Assembly: GCA_965243415.1 (NCBI GenBank)
Contig: OZ251549.1
Coordinates: 4,402,001 to 4,466,000 of the forward strand
Source: G965204755 sp965243415
Lineage (GTDB): Bacteria; Acidobacteriota; Vicinamibacteria; Marinacidobacterales; Marinacidobacteraceae
Length of the DNA stretch: 64,000 nt
Direction: 5' to 3'
This document shows, in pieces, positions 50,701 through 59,433 of this stretch (positions are counted from its first letter, which is position 1; each line of letters starts with the position of its first letter). The notes beneath the pieces were generated by a model. That model saw nothing but the letters and a program-made list of their open reading frames with translations. It was not told where the DNA came from and did no database searches. Both the position numbers and the translations under genes were made by a program.

Positions 50701-51865
50701 CGATCAGGAGGTACTCCTTCTCCTCCGGCGCGAAGCCGCGTACATCGCCGTACATGAGGACCGCGGCCGGGTCGCGTTCGATCAGCGGCTTCCGCAACTC
50801 CGGCGAGAGGGCCGCCAGCCACGCCACGAGCCCGCGAAGGGAGGTGGGCGGAGCGCCGTCGTGTCCGGCGAGAAGAGAGAGGACTCGCCCTCGGGGGATT
50901 TCGGCCACGAGCCCGGCGAGGTGGCGGGCGGCGAGGTAGGCGGCGAGATGCGCATGCGCCGGGCGGAAACGCCGTTCCCCGGCGGCGGCGAACAGGCGCG
51001 TGCGGAGTGCGGCATCGAAGTTTTCGCGCCGGTCGCTTCCATGTCCCGGGATGGGGATGACTCCGGATGCAGCGTCCCTCTCCGAAAGGCAGTAGCCGGC
51101 GGAGCCCGACAGCAGTTGCACCGCACAGAGCTGGCGGGCCGCATCGAGGACGGACTCCACCGGAACTTCAGGGCCCACGATCTCGTGTTCTTCGTTCTGC
51201 TCCCGGGCCAAAAGCGTCGAGGCCTGCTCGAAGGTCTCCAGCCGGCTCGCCGGCAGGTCTCCAGAGTCGCGAAAGACCCGCGCCAACAGTTCCAGGTTCT
51301 GCGGGTTCCCGAGCAAGCCCCTTAGACCACGGTCGGACACTCTTTCGAGAAACGCGACCGGATCCGAGTCCACCAAGCGGTCGGCAGCCAAGCGGCCAAC
51401 CTCGTCGTCCTCCAGCCGGTCGAGCCGGAGTACGACGATTTCCCCGTTCGAGGACACCTTCCTCAAGTGATAGCGGTCGTTGTTGCCGAGCCAGTCCGCT
51501 TCTCGGCAGGAGAGGCGAAACCTCGGCTTCCCCAACTCGTCGAGCCGCGCGCGGACGACGTCGAACGGAGTGCCTGCTTCCCTCGACCCGGCGCGAACCT
51601 CGTCGAGGCCGTCTATGAAGAGGGTTCGCCCGCGCCATTCGGGGTGGTTCGCCGGCTCGAAGGTCAGGAAATCACGCGCCGAGACGAAAAACGCCCGCTC
51701 CCGATCGTGGCGTGCTTCCGCATCGAACGCGGTCGTCTTCCCGGCCCCGGGGTCGCCGAGGAGCACCCAAGCCGGGGTCTCCCGGAACTCGGCCAGGGGT
51801 TGCGACAGGCCGGCCGAGCCGTCGGGCTCGATTCGCCGGGCGGTGCGCTCGATGATCAGTCCCAT
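47711..51865 (-). CDS. NACHT-like STAND NTPase with C-terminal PD-(D/E)XK nuclease
   Basis: A 1384-residue protein. Near the N-terminus are a P-loop VLLGDPGAGKTT (about residues 33-44) and Walker B RTLFIDGLDEVR (about 80-91), typical of NACHT-type STAND NTPases. A very long helical repeat-like middle (about 300-1150) would sense a trigger. At about 1240-1262 the sequence TRADIRVSYGEWNVPVEIKK gives the D-X(n)-ExK motif of PD-(D/E)XK nucleases, preceded by an 11-residue tandem linker repeat (AGGSDKSKH, AGGSDKPKH). The plan of NTPase, sensor and nuclease effector fits an anti-phage role. Its ATG overlaps the previous gene stop by 10 bases, so it is translationally coupled to the AAA_14/DUF4143 gene. 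Confidence 0.78.
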   Translation of the reverse strand: MGLIIERTARRIEPDGSAGLSQPLAEFRETPAWVLLGDPGAGKTTAFDAEARHDRERAFFVSARDFLTFEPANHPEWRGRTLFIDGLDEVRAGSREAGTPFDVVRARLDELGKPRFRLSCREADWLGNNDRYHLRKVSSNGEIVVLRLDRLEDDEVGRLAADRLVDSDPVAFLERVSDRGLRGLLGNPQNLELLARVFRDSGDLPASRLETFEQASTLLAREQNEEHEIVGPEVPVESVLDAARQLCAVQLLSGSAGYCLSERDAASGVIPIPGHGSDRRENFDAALRTRLFAAAGERRFRPAHAHLAAYLAARHLAGLVAEIPRGRVLSLLAGHDGAPPTSLRGLVAWLAALSPELRKPLIERDPAAVLMYGDVRGFAPEEKEYLLIAIGGDPFRLFGSSWPASAVEGLVSSDMEDVLLKRLRDPDRSGASQKVVEVVVHALRHAPPTAHLTEELPAISLDATRSSEARCVAMRAWIRHLDDAPDRVSRLLESLVEVHKGPTDPVECELLVLLLEPLYPGVLSASEMWDYFPSNPGRAYRDQRGDYWRELSRNCPDEDLPEHLDKLVGLWEDLRSALDCSRLLEVPVRLLVRGLHIHGDTVERSRLSGWFRVLISAYDAYGVEESIEQIRRWMEGRPHIHKMLMEHALRSDSVELTHFLSEATPPSDIADWNLERAVSAYATEPEIAKAHLREFTEALRDRPADVDRLLVEARRRLGSWPAGIADLDRSLKSELPENYFEHRIFWWHLRNQRGRAEAKLVEAVRPHAESLRENRAPPGLLHHLSTILRDPADWTKSDTVDRRKFMAALGGDRELVEAAVAGIAGAPDREDLPTVDQILDLGRENRMSSLEAPVLLGLSMRPPEEVVRLEASHLRAALAFRLNRLSSAEDADWYRACLGERPELVADVLVTFGRRVLSDGGSRSLQDLYYFSRKEIYAPVAKRATLPLLRFFPLRATATQLDSLTALLQSALVHCDDSEVRALINDRTALSSMTRRQRATWFAAGIVIAPDEYGAKLMEVADSKTRAAVLGTFHEAVTPHQIPRLGERLTPAALEILIREIGRSTAPLPAHRFSPGVGPSLSVEHFIEGLSGSAKADATEALRRLVADAGLEPWRAKLEGALGAQRVVRRDACYEAPTARRVLEVLDDGPPAGADDLRELVVDRLERIAGEIRTTNANLWRQFWNEDAGGSDKSKHEEAGGSDKPKHEHACRDALLVLLRAGLPAGCVAEPEGQYAGNTRADIRVSYGEWNVPVEIKKNRHSDLWRAVRNQLLPRYANDPATEGLGIYQVLWFGARVNAVAKNGRPGSPDALREHLLAELDPAERRRAAVIVMDVTRPHGAAEDDGVSSGAASSERRGRGAQPSTRRRPPGLPNEPAAERRRVG

Positions 51866-53142
51866 ATCTCGCTCAACCAGTGCTCGGCCGGTTCCGAGAG
51901 GAATTCGATGAGCGGAACTCCGCCCTCCCCGACCAGCAGGGTTCGGGCGCGGGGGTACCGCTCGCGAAATGCGTCGAGTCCGGAGTGGGAGCCGCGGAAA
52001 GCGCCGGACTTGACCTCGATGGCCAGCAGATGGGGCCCACGTTCGAGGACGAAATCCACTTCTCGACCCCTCGACCGCCAGTAGGAGAGCCCGGCGGAGA
52101 GCCGCTTCGTGTGGTAGAGGTGCGCGCCGACCGCGGACTCCACCACCCGCCCCCAGAACGAGCGGTCGGCGAGCGCTTCGCGAAAGTCGTAGCGGGACGG
52201 CGCCGTCATGAGCGCGGGGTCGAGGACGATCAACTTCGGAGTGGACCGACGCCCGACGGGTGTGGGGGCGTAGCCGGACAGGCCCGCCACCAGGCCGACC
52301 GCTTCGAGCAGGTCGAGATACCGGGCGAGCGTCGTCGTATTGCCGGCGTCCCGCAGGTGGCCGAGCAACTTCGTGAACGACACGATCTGCCCGGAGTAGA
52401 AGGCGCTCATTTCGAAGAGTTGCTTCATCAACGCCGGCTTGTCCACCCGAGTGAGGGCGAGGATGTCACGGTCGAGGGTAGGCCGAACACAACCGAGGAG
52501 CACATATCTCCGCCACTCCTCCTCGTCACCCTCGACGGCGCGTCCGGCCATTCCCGGATATCCGCCGAAGAAGAGATACCGCGAGAAATCGAACCCGAAG
52601 GCCTCGGTCATCTCGCGGAGAGACCAATGCGGCACGATGTACGGCTCGAACCGACCCACGAGGCTCTCGGTCAAGCCGGACTGGATCCGCAGGGGGGCGG
52701 AGCCCAGGACCACGACCTGCGGACGGCGCGCCAGGCCGCGGTCGGCGTCCCAGAGTCCCTTCACGATGCTCGACCAGCGGGGGATCTCCTGGATTTCGTC
52801 GAAGACGAGGACACAGTGGCCTTCCCGTTCGGCGTGAACGCGGGCTTCGTCCCAGTTCCGGATGATCCAGTCCGGGTCGGGGGGACTGGCCGGCTTCCGA
52901 TCGGAGGGAACCGACGCCTCGCCCGCCGGGGTCGGACGCCTCGGGTCGTCGGTCGCGCAGTAGAGCGTCGGAGTGTTCGAAGTGCGGCGGATTCGGGCGA
53001 GCGCCTGGTCGATGATCGTGGTCTTCCCGCTCTGCCGCGGCCCGAAGACCGTGATGATGCGGGGCGGCCCCTCCCCCGAGAGCCGGTCGGTCAGGGTGGT
53101 GACCAAAGTGCGTTCGTACGGAGAGATCGCAGATGCTTGCAT
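51856..53142 (-). CDS. AAA_14/DUF4143 ATPase
   Basis: A 428-residue protein with P-loop TVFGPRQSGKTTII (about 31-44), Walker B CVLVFDEIQEIPRW, SAPLRIQSGLTESLVGRF and GGYPGM, then the DUF4143 C-terminal domain ending EVDFVLERGPHLLAIEVKSG. That tail has a D-X(n)-ExK arrangement of the restriction-nuclease-like fold. The family is very widespread and often mobile or linked with defence and toxin functions, and its biochemistry is poorly known. It is immediately upstream of, and coupled to, the NACHT gene. A palindrome overlaps its start codon, which suggests autoregulation. Confidence 0.85.
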   Translation of the reverse strand: MQASAISPYERTLVTTLTDRLSGEGPPRIITVFGPRQSGKTTIIDQALARIRRTSNTPTLYCATDDPRRPTPAGEASVPSDRKPASPPDPDWIIRNWDEARVHAEREGHCVLVFDEIQEIPRWSSIVKGLWDADRGLARRPQVVVLGSAPLRIQSGLTESLVGRFEPYIVPHWSLREMTEAFGFDFSRYLFFGGYPGMAGRAVEGDEEEWRRYVLLGCVRPTLDRDILALTRVDKPALMKQLFEMSAFYSGQIVSFTKLLGHLRDAGNTTTLARYLDLLEAVGLVAGLSGYAPTPVGRRSTPKLIVLDPALMTAPSRYDFREALADRSFWGRVVESAVGAHLYHTKRLSAGLSYWRSRGREVDFVLERGPHLLAIEVKSGAFRGSHSGLDAFRERYPRARTLLVGEGGVPLIEFLSEPAEHWLSEIWD

Positions 53143-53160
53143 TGAGTAAGTTTACTCAAT
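53141..53160 (-). promoter_or_regulatory. palindromic operator-like site over the AAA_14 start codon
   Basis: ATTGAGTAA and TTACTCAAT form a 9-bp inverted repeat with a 2-base centre, ending within the ATG at 53142. It is sharply AT-rich in a GC-rich region, so a protein-binding site for autoregulation, or a leaderless start, is likely. No other Shine-Dalgarno sequence is visible for this gene. Confidence 0.6.
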
Positions 53161-53282
53161 ATTAGCACAGGACAGCCGCGTTCGGAGTCGGCGTCTCCCG
53201 GGCCGCAAGGGGCGTGGATCCCGGCAGCCGAAGCCGGAGCCGACCGCGGCCGGTCAACAGCCGCGCCTGCCCCGCACTACCT

Positions 53283-55970
53283 CTACCGGGCCTCCGGAAT
53301 AGGGGGCGTGAGCAGCATCTCCGGCCAGGCGACAGGGCGCTGCATTCCGGCGGCGCGGCCCAGGCGCACCGCATCCGCCTGCCTCCACCATTCGTCGACG
53401 AGTGCCGCGTATCGACGCCGAGACCGCTCCGGCCAGGCCGCCTCGGCGGGCGCAGTGGTCTTGCCGACGCCATCGAGGATCCGGACGACCTTCCAGTCCG
53501 GCAGGACGACGACTTCACCGGTCTGCTCCCGAACCCCGACGACGAGGCGGCGCGCCCGGGCTCCCGTTCCCGTCAGTTCGTCCTCCACGGCCAGGAGCAG
53601 CAGGGGCTCCGCCAGCCCTCGGACCTCCGCCACGCGGACCTCCAGGTCCCGTGCCTCCTCGAGGGCCGTATCCAGCAACGGATGCCCGACCCCCAGGACG
53701 CGGGACATCGCCGCCCTCCCCTGCCCCCGCCGGTCGAAGGTGAGCGCCTCGTACCGGTCGCGCACGGCGTAATTCTGCTCCGTCCAGGCCTTCGGGGTGC
53801 GGTCGAGCGCCAGACCGCCCTCGATCAGCCGAACCCGGCGATGGTGGCGCCGCGCGGCGCCGACCACGAACTCCTTCAGGTCCGGGAGGTCCACCTGCGG
53901 CAGGTCCTTCCCCACTTCCCGGAAGTCGAACCGAGCGATGTTTCCCGCCAGCGATCGCGCCGCATCGAGCGCGTCCGAACCGCCGAGTCGGGCCGATTTC
54001 TCGTCGAACCACGATTTCAGGCTCTCCCCCTCCCAGTCCGGGACCCGGGAGAACATCTCGTTGTAGACGCTGTGCTCGGTCATGCCGATGACGAGTTCGG
54101 CGATGTCCTCGGGATCCTCCATCGTATGGGAGAGCGCTTCCTGGATCGAGGCGAGTTTGTTCTCGAGCAACTCCCAGATCCGGGACTCCACGGTCGCCGG
54201 ATTCCGCAGAATGCGCACCCGGACCTCGCGCCGCTGGCCGTAGCGGGAGAGGCGGCCCACCCGTTGATGCAGCCGCATCGGATTCCACGGCATATCGACA
54301 TGGATCAGTACGGCGCACCGCTCCTGCAGATCGATCCCTTCGCCGCCGGCCTCGGTCGAGACCAGGAACCGCACGGATCCCCCGTTGAACGCTTCCGCGG
54401 CGGCGGCGCGGGCCAGGTTCCATGGTTCCCGATCTCCCGACTCGCCGATCACGCCATCGAGACGTTCGTCGCCGTTGATGAAGGCCACCGTTCCGTGTCC
54501 GAACCGCTCGTGCAGCGCGTTCACCACCAGCGCCTGGGTCGCCTTGTACTCGGTGAACAGGAGGAGCGGTTCGTCCGGGAACTCGTCGACGATCAGGGAC
54601 AACAGCCTGTCGATCTTCGTCTCCCGCTCGGCGCCGCGGCTCAACTCGATCAGTTGCGTCAGCCAGCCCACCTCGTCACGCGCCAGATCTATCCCGGTCT
54701 CGGCCGCCACCAACTCCTCTTCCTCGGCCGACCACTCGTCGGACGGCTCCTGCCCTTCCTCCACCACTGCCGGCGGTCGCCGGTCCGGCGGGCTCTCCGC
54801 CTCCGTCGCCAGCGCGTTTCGGCGCTTCTCCAGAGCGTGTCGTACGGCGGCCATGGAACTCGCCGCGAGTTTCTGGATCGTCGTGAGCACCAGGTTCCGG
54901 GCACTCCGGGCGCGACCGGTGAAACTGGCGGCGTGTGTCCGGCCCTCCAGGACGAACTCGCTCAGCGTGCGATAGAAGTGATCTTCCGAAGGGGTGTACG
55001 CGTAGTCGCGCTTCGCGACCGACACCCGGGTGAAGATCCGTTGGCCGCGCAGGTCGGTGACGCCGGCCTTGTTGTTCCGGATCATGGCGCGGCGCAGATT
55101 CCCGAGGTTCTCCGACGAGTCGGCCTCCGGGTCGAAGAGGTCGGGACGGACCAGCCGCATCAGGCTGTAGAACCCGAAGTCCTTGCCGCGGTGGGGCGTT
55201 CCGGTGAAGAAGAGGAGCGACCGGATCTTTCGGCGCTCCTCCAGTTGCTCGAGGAGTTGGTAGGCCAGGGTGCGACCGGTCCTCTCATCGGCGCCGAGGT
55301 GATGAGCCTCGTCCACGACGACCACATCCCAGGGATCGGCCTCCAGCAATCGCTCCCTCGCCCCGCGCCGGCTCCCGCGCAGCGTGTGGAAAGAGCCAAC
55401 GACCATGGACGCCGTGTCCCAGAAGTGACCGCCCCTCGGGTCCGCTTCGGAAACGTACTGCTGCACCCGGATGTCGAACATCTGCTTGAGACGCGCCTGC
55501 CACTGGGGGGCCAACCGGGCCGGGGTGAGGATCAGCAGTCGCCGGACCCGGCCGGAGGCGATGAGCGGCATCAGCACCAGACCGCACTCGATCGTCTTCC
55601 CCAATCCCACATCGTCGGCGACCAACCAGCGGAACGGCCACGACTCCGTCACTTTCTTGCAGACCCAGAGTTGATGCGGCAGCAACTCGATCAGGGATCG
55701 CGAGAAGACCCCCCACTGGTCGTTGACGGAGATGATCGCCAGGGCCCTCGCTCGCGCCAGGGCGTCGGCCTCGACCCCCAGCCGGCCGGCCCGGAGATCC
55801 TCGTGGAGCGAGGAGGCGGGCGCCAGGTCACCGGCGGCGACCTGTTCCAGGCGTGAACCGTCGAACCGGACGACGACGGTGTCCCCGAGGTCGGAGACGA
55901 CCCGGCCCGGGCCGTGCCGGTCGTGCCGGACGGCGGCGCCGGCGCGCCACGGAGGCCGCTCCCTGCCCAC
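53283..55970 (-). CDS. SNF2/RapA-type superfamily 2 helicase
   Basis: An 895-residue helicase from a GTG at 55970, 6 bases after the stop of the GHKL ATPase gene. Motifs in order are VADDVGLGKTIECGL (I), TPARLAPQWQ (Ia), VVVVDEAHHLG (II, DEAH), LFFTGTPHRGKD (III), LLLFTEYKATQ (IV), STEAGGEGIDLQ (V) and HQRVGRLSRYGQ (VI). It therefore has both RecA-like lobes of an SF2/SNF2 translocase, followed by about 250 residues of unknown C-terminal domain. DISARM DrmD and several other defence helicases are of this class. The tight link to a sacsin-like ATPase suggests a two-protein machine acting on DNA. Confidence 0.87.
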   Translation of the reverse strand: MGRERPPWRAGAAVRHDRHGPGRVVSDLGDTVVVRFDGSRLEQVAAGDLAPASSLHEDLRAGRLGVEADALARARALAIISVNDQWGVFSRSLIELLPHQLWVCKKVTESWPFRWLVADDVGLGKTIECGLVLMPLIASGRVRRLLILTPARLAPQWQARLKQMFDIRVQQYVSEADPRGGHFWDTASMVVGSFHTLRGSRRGARERLLEADPWDVVVVDEAHHLGADERTGRTLAYQLLEQLEERRKIRSLLFFTGTPHRGKDFGFYSLMRLVRPDLFDPEADSSENLGNLRRAMIRNNKAGVTDLRGQRIFTRVSVAKRDYAYTPSEDHFYRTLSEFVLEGRTHAASFTGRARSARNLVLTTIQKLAASSMAAVRHALEKRRNALATEAESPPDRRPPAVVEEGQEPSDEWSAEEEELVAAETGIDLARDEVGWLTQLIELSRGAERETKIDRLLSLIVDEFPDEPLLLFTEYKATQALVVNALHERFGHGTVAFINGDERLDGVIGESGDREPWNLARAAAAEAFNGGSVRFLVSTEAGGEGIDLQERCAVLIHVDMPWNPMRLHQRVGRLSRYGQRREVRVRILRNPATVESRIWELLENKLASIQEALSHTMEDPEDIAELVIGMTEHSVYNEMFSRVPDWEGESLKSWFDEKSARLGGSDALDAARSLAGNIARFDFREVGKDLPQVDLPDLKEFVVGAARRHHRRVRLIEGGLALDRTPKAWTEQNYAVRDRYEALTFDRRGQGRAAMSRVLGVGHPLLDTALEEARDLEVRVAEVRGLAEPLLLLAVEDELTGTGARARRLVVGVREQTGEVVVLPDWKVVRILDGVGKTTAPAEAAWPERSRRRYAALVDEWWRQADAVRLGRAAGMQRPVAWPEMLLTPPIPEAR

Positions 55971-55976
55971 GCCCGC

Positions 55977-58900
55977 CTACTGCCCCTCCCGCCGCTTGCG
56001 CGTCCAGAGTTGCAGCGGCAGGTCGTAGTCGCCGTGGAAATCGGCCCGCTCCGGCCCGAGAACTCCGCAGACGAACTCATGGATACTCGGACTGTCATCC
56101 GCATTCCCTCCGAGTCCATGGAGCCCCTGCCCTTCCAGGAAGAGCCGGACGCGTCGAGAGGGCATCCAGGCGTACGGCCCCATCACGCCTCCCCGTTCGT
56201 AGAACTCGAGGCGGAGCAGTTCGCGGATCATCCAGTTGATGCCCATCCCGATGGCCCTGGCGAGCGGGGCGGCCTCCACACCGAGTTTCCTCACGAGCGG
56301 CGAGTAGGCCGGATCCAGCACCTCCCGCAACGAGATCCGACCTTCCGCTTCCTCCACGATGTCGGGGAGACGGCGCATCAGTATCGTGTACTCGTCCAAC
56401 CACCGCGCGACGGTGTAGAGGGACACGAAGGAGCGGCGCCACATGGAGAACTCCTGATCCTGAATCGTCTGTTCGGCGTCGCTCCACCGTCGCAGTTGCT
56501 CCAGCCAGGGATCGACCGTCTCGGGTGGCCGAGAGTTCGCCAGGTCGTTCCACCAACCGCCGGAGATCGCCCGGCCGATGAACCCGCGATGCTGGGTATC
56601 CTGTGTGCGTCCGTACGAGCGAAAGCACGCCAGTGCGAACATGGTGAACCACTCCGTTCGGGACCCGTCCTGAAGGCGGTCGAGCCGCACGGCCTCCGGA
56701 TACGCGTCCGTCTCGTACTTCCGTCGCTCGTCGTCCCTCGTCCCATCCCACCACTCCGCAACCTCCTGCAGCGTTCCGTCCGCCACCCCTGCCTCGCTGC
56801 CCAACGGCTCTCCGCCGTCGACCTCCTCCTCTTCGTCCGGGTCGTCATCCCTCCACCCGTCGCCGGCGAGGCGCGCGCGAAGCGCTTCCAGACTGGAAAT
56901 CCCCGTCTCTTGGAGTAATTGCAGCATTCCCGCCTCCTCCTCGAACCGGGCATCCTCTTCGCTCTTGAAGCCGAGAAGCGAGCGTAGGCGGGGTTCGTCA
57001 TCCCATCCGGTGGACGAGAAAACGACCTCGCTCGGCGTCCTCAGTACGCCCTCAGACTCCACCCAAGCCGTATTCTGAAGATCCCGTACGAACGCCGCCG
57101 CAAAGTTCCGAAAATGCTCCGTGTAGTAGAACCACCGCGCGGTCGCCTGGCATACCCGGTCCCGATTCCTGCGGGGCTCGGTTCGCCACCACTCGCGCAG
57201 CGCCTTCCAGACTCCCCGGGAGCGATACGCCCGCCCCGGTCCATCCAACTCGGGAAGAACGGCCAGCACTCCGTTCAGGCCCTCCAGGGTCCAGTCCGCC
57301 AGTGAGGCCTGTCGATCGAGCGGCACCCCGTTGTCCCCGAGGACACTCTGCTTCTCCTGAATGGACAGATCTGCCCTCACCGCTCTCAGATGTCCCGTAA
57401 CGCCGCACTCCAGCGCCAGATCACGATGTCTCTCGTGGAACGCGCCCACATCCACGAAGAACACGCCATCGACTCCGTCGAAGAGTCCCCGCAAGAGGCG
57501 CGTCGGCCAGTAGACCTCCTCTGGAGTCATCCGACCCGCGGCCTCTCCGGACGCATCCACTGCCCTGATCCAGGAGGCATCCTTCAACCTCTCGATCAAC
57601 CGCTCGCGTCCCTCTCGGGAGTCCGTTCCGGCCGCGGTCGCGATGCGGTCGATGTCCGACGCATAGACAGCCGATTCGACCTCCGCGTCTCCATCCCGGT
57701 ACACCGGCAGGACATTCTCGACGACATCGTCAACGGGATCCACCTTCCGAATCCCCAGACTCCTCAAGAATCGGCCTGCCCCTTCGGTGCCGCAGACGGA
57801 CTCCCGAACCGTCCGGAAGCCCGTCGCCGCGCCGCCGGGCAAGAAGACTCCGGACTCATCTTCCCGCGGCGGCGTCACCTGCGTGCCGTCGGTCAGTCGG
57901 AGAATCGGCTTCTCCCCCAACATCTGCCGCAGGGAACGGCCTTCCTGGCCCGCCAGGAACTCATAGAGGCGACGGATCCAGTCGTCAGGGCGAGCAGACA
58001 GGAAATCCTGGTCGAGGAGCCTGACCATGTTCTCGGGATCGAGTTCCACGACGCCGACTTCCTGTCGCAAGTATCGGTGGAGATCGTGTGCGGAGTTCAC
58101 CGTGATGTCACCCCTCAGCCAGTGCAGGTCACCTTCGGCACGGTAGAGGGCTCCGAGTTCGCGTGTCCTGAAGAGGAGGCGGAGGCGCTCCCCTCGTCCG
58201 AGTCGAGCGCGATTCGCCGGCACATGCGATCCGTCGTAGGCAGGAAGGAGGTTCTCGGAGCGGAGCGTCTCCAGTGTTTCCAAGAACAAGGGTTCGAATC
58301 TCGTGCCGATGAAGTAGTCCCGATCGATGGGAAGGCAGCGCAGGATATCCGTCGTAATGCCTCCGTTGTCGCGCAGCCATCGGAGTGTGTGCCGGAGGAG
58401 TGCGGCGGTCGCCGCGATGAGTCTCTCGTTCCAGTCGTCGTGTTTCCGGACGTTGTCCCGTGCCGGTGTCGTGTTGTACGGCCCCTGCATCAGGAAGCCG
58501 ACGCCCGTGGACTCGTTCGTCGGAAAGTAGGCATAGAGCCGCGAATCACCCACCGGCTCGATGCCCGGACGATCCGCCGTGGCGACCTCCGAGTCTCGAC
58601 GAAAGGCGATCTCGACGCGTGCACGACGATCCCGGTCGACCTGAACCGGTCGAGAGAAGACGAGCCAATGGTCGACGGTCTGCGATTCCGGACTGGGTGG
58701 TGTACGCGTGATCGTCACGCTACGAATATCCCGCTCGATCTCCTCCGCCTCCCGGCGGCAGGTCGTCGTAGCCCCCGTGGTATCCGTCCACTGCACCGCT
58801 TCGATGTGTCGCAGGAAAATGAGGTTCTCGGGAGACAGCATCTCCTCCATGCTCGAAGCGAGCCGATCCCAATTGCCTCGCCGCTCGCGAGAACGGCGAG

Positions 58901-59423
58901 CATCGCTTCGGGCAGAGACTCGGGGAATCACGATGACCGTCTCGCCCTCCTTGCGATCCGCCAACGGTTCACAGCGTTCCGGCTTCACATAACCGACGAT
59001 GGCGAAGTGCTCCGGACCGGAATGGATCATGGGCCGGTCCGTAACGGCATAAACGGACTTGAAGCCGAGTCCGAAACGGCCGATGGTGTGGTGATCGCTG
59101 TCGTCGCTCTTCGTGCTGCGGGCGATCCTGCATATGCTCCGTACGTCCTCTTGGTTGAACGGATCGCCGAAGTGCCGAAACCGGAGTTCGTCGTCGTTCA
59201 ACTCGAACCGGATCATTCGCATTTCCGGCGTCGGCTCCTCGGCCCGGCGGGCCAGCGCGTCTTCGGCGTTCTGGAGCAACTCCAGCAGGAAGTGCGCCGG
59301 GTCGTCGTACTGGTGGGCGAAAACGATATCGCCCCACTCCTCGGTCGTATCATAGAGTTCGTCCTTGACTTCCTCCCGGATCGTGTCGTAGTCGCTGGGA
59401 CCGCGCGTGTTCTTCTTCTTCAT
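55977..59423 (-). CDS. sacsin/HSP90-type GHKL ATPase, large
   Basis: From the ATG at 59423 (MKKKNTRGP; an upstream ATG at 59453 overlaps the previous gene) this gives 1148 residues. The N-terminal 200 form a sacsin-like GHKL ATPase with N-box FLLELLQNAEDALARR, a G1-like region LRFRHFGDPFNQEDVRSIC, the STK loop ARSTKSD, and TIGRFGLGFKSVYAVTD. The Asp of DxGxG is changed to a HFGDPF form, as is normal in this family. The remaining roughly 900 residues are unknown. Proteins of this kind occur in bacterial defence loci beside helicases. It is the first gene of the probable defence operon and is co-oriented with all genes to 45.9 kb. Confidence 0.8.
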   Translation of the reverse strand: MKKKNTRGPSDYDTIREEVKDELYDTTEEWGDIVFAHQYDDPAHFLLELLQNAEDALARRAEEPTPEMRMIRFELNDDELRFRHFGDPFNQEDVRSICRIARSTKSDDSDHHTIGRFGLGFKSVYAVTDRPMIHSGPEHFAIVGYVKPERCEPLADRKEGETVIVIPRVSARSDARRSRERRGNWDRLASSMEEMLSPENLIFLRHIEAVQWTDTTGATTTCRREAEEIERDIRSVTITRTPPSPESQTVDHWLVFSRPVQVDRDRRARVEIAFRRDSEVATADRPGIEPVGDSRLYAYFPTNESTGVGFLMQGPYNTTPARDNVRKHDDWNERLIAATAALLRHTLRWLRDNGGITTDILRCLPIDRDYFIGTRFEPLFLETLETLRSENLLPAYDGSHVPANRARLGRGERLRLLFRTRELGALYRAEGDLHWLRGDITVNSAHDLHRYLRQEVGVVELDPENMVRLLDQDFLSARPDDWIRRLYEFLAGQEGRSLRQMLGEKPILRLTDGTQVTPPREDESGVFLPGGAATGFRTVRESVCGTEGAGRFLRSLGIRKVDPVDDVVENVLPVYRDGDAEVESAVYASDIDRIATAAGTDSREGRERLIERLKDASWIRAVDASGEAAGRMTPEEVYWPTRLLRGLFDGVDGVFFVDVGAFHERHRDLALECGVTGHLRAVRADLSIQEKQSVLGDNGVPLDRQASLADWTLEGLNGVLAVLPELDGPGRAYRSRGVWKALREWWRTEPRRNRDRVCQATARWFYYTEHFRNFAAAFVRDLQNTAWVESEGVLRTPSEVVFSSTGWDDEPRLRSLLGFKSEEDARFEEEAGMLQLLQETGISSLEALRARLAGDGWRDDDPDEEEEVDGGEPLGSEAGVADGTLQEVAEWWDGTRDDERRKYETDAYPEAVRLDRLQDGSRTEWFTMFALACFRSYGRTQDTQHRGFIGRAISGGWWNDLANSRPPETVDPWLEQLRRWSDAEQTIQDQEFSMWRRSFVSLYTVARWLDEYTILMRRLPDIVEEAEGRISLREVLDPAYSPLVRKLGVEAAPLARAIGMGINWMIRELLRLEFYERGGVMGPYAWMPSRRVRLFLEGQGLHGLGGNADDSPSIHEFVCGVLGPERADFHGDYDLPLQLWTRKRREGQ

Positions 59424-59433
59424 CGTCCTGCGG

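Noticed and set aside
58280..58310. A GGTTCGAATC string like a tRNA T-loop
   Set aside because: It lies inside the GHKL ATPase coding sequence and has no acceptor or anticodon stem around it.
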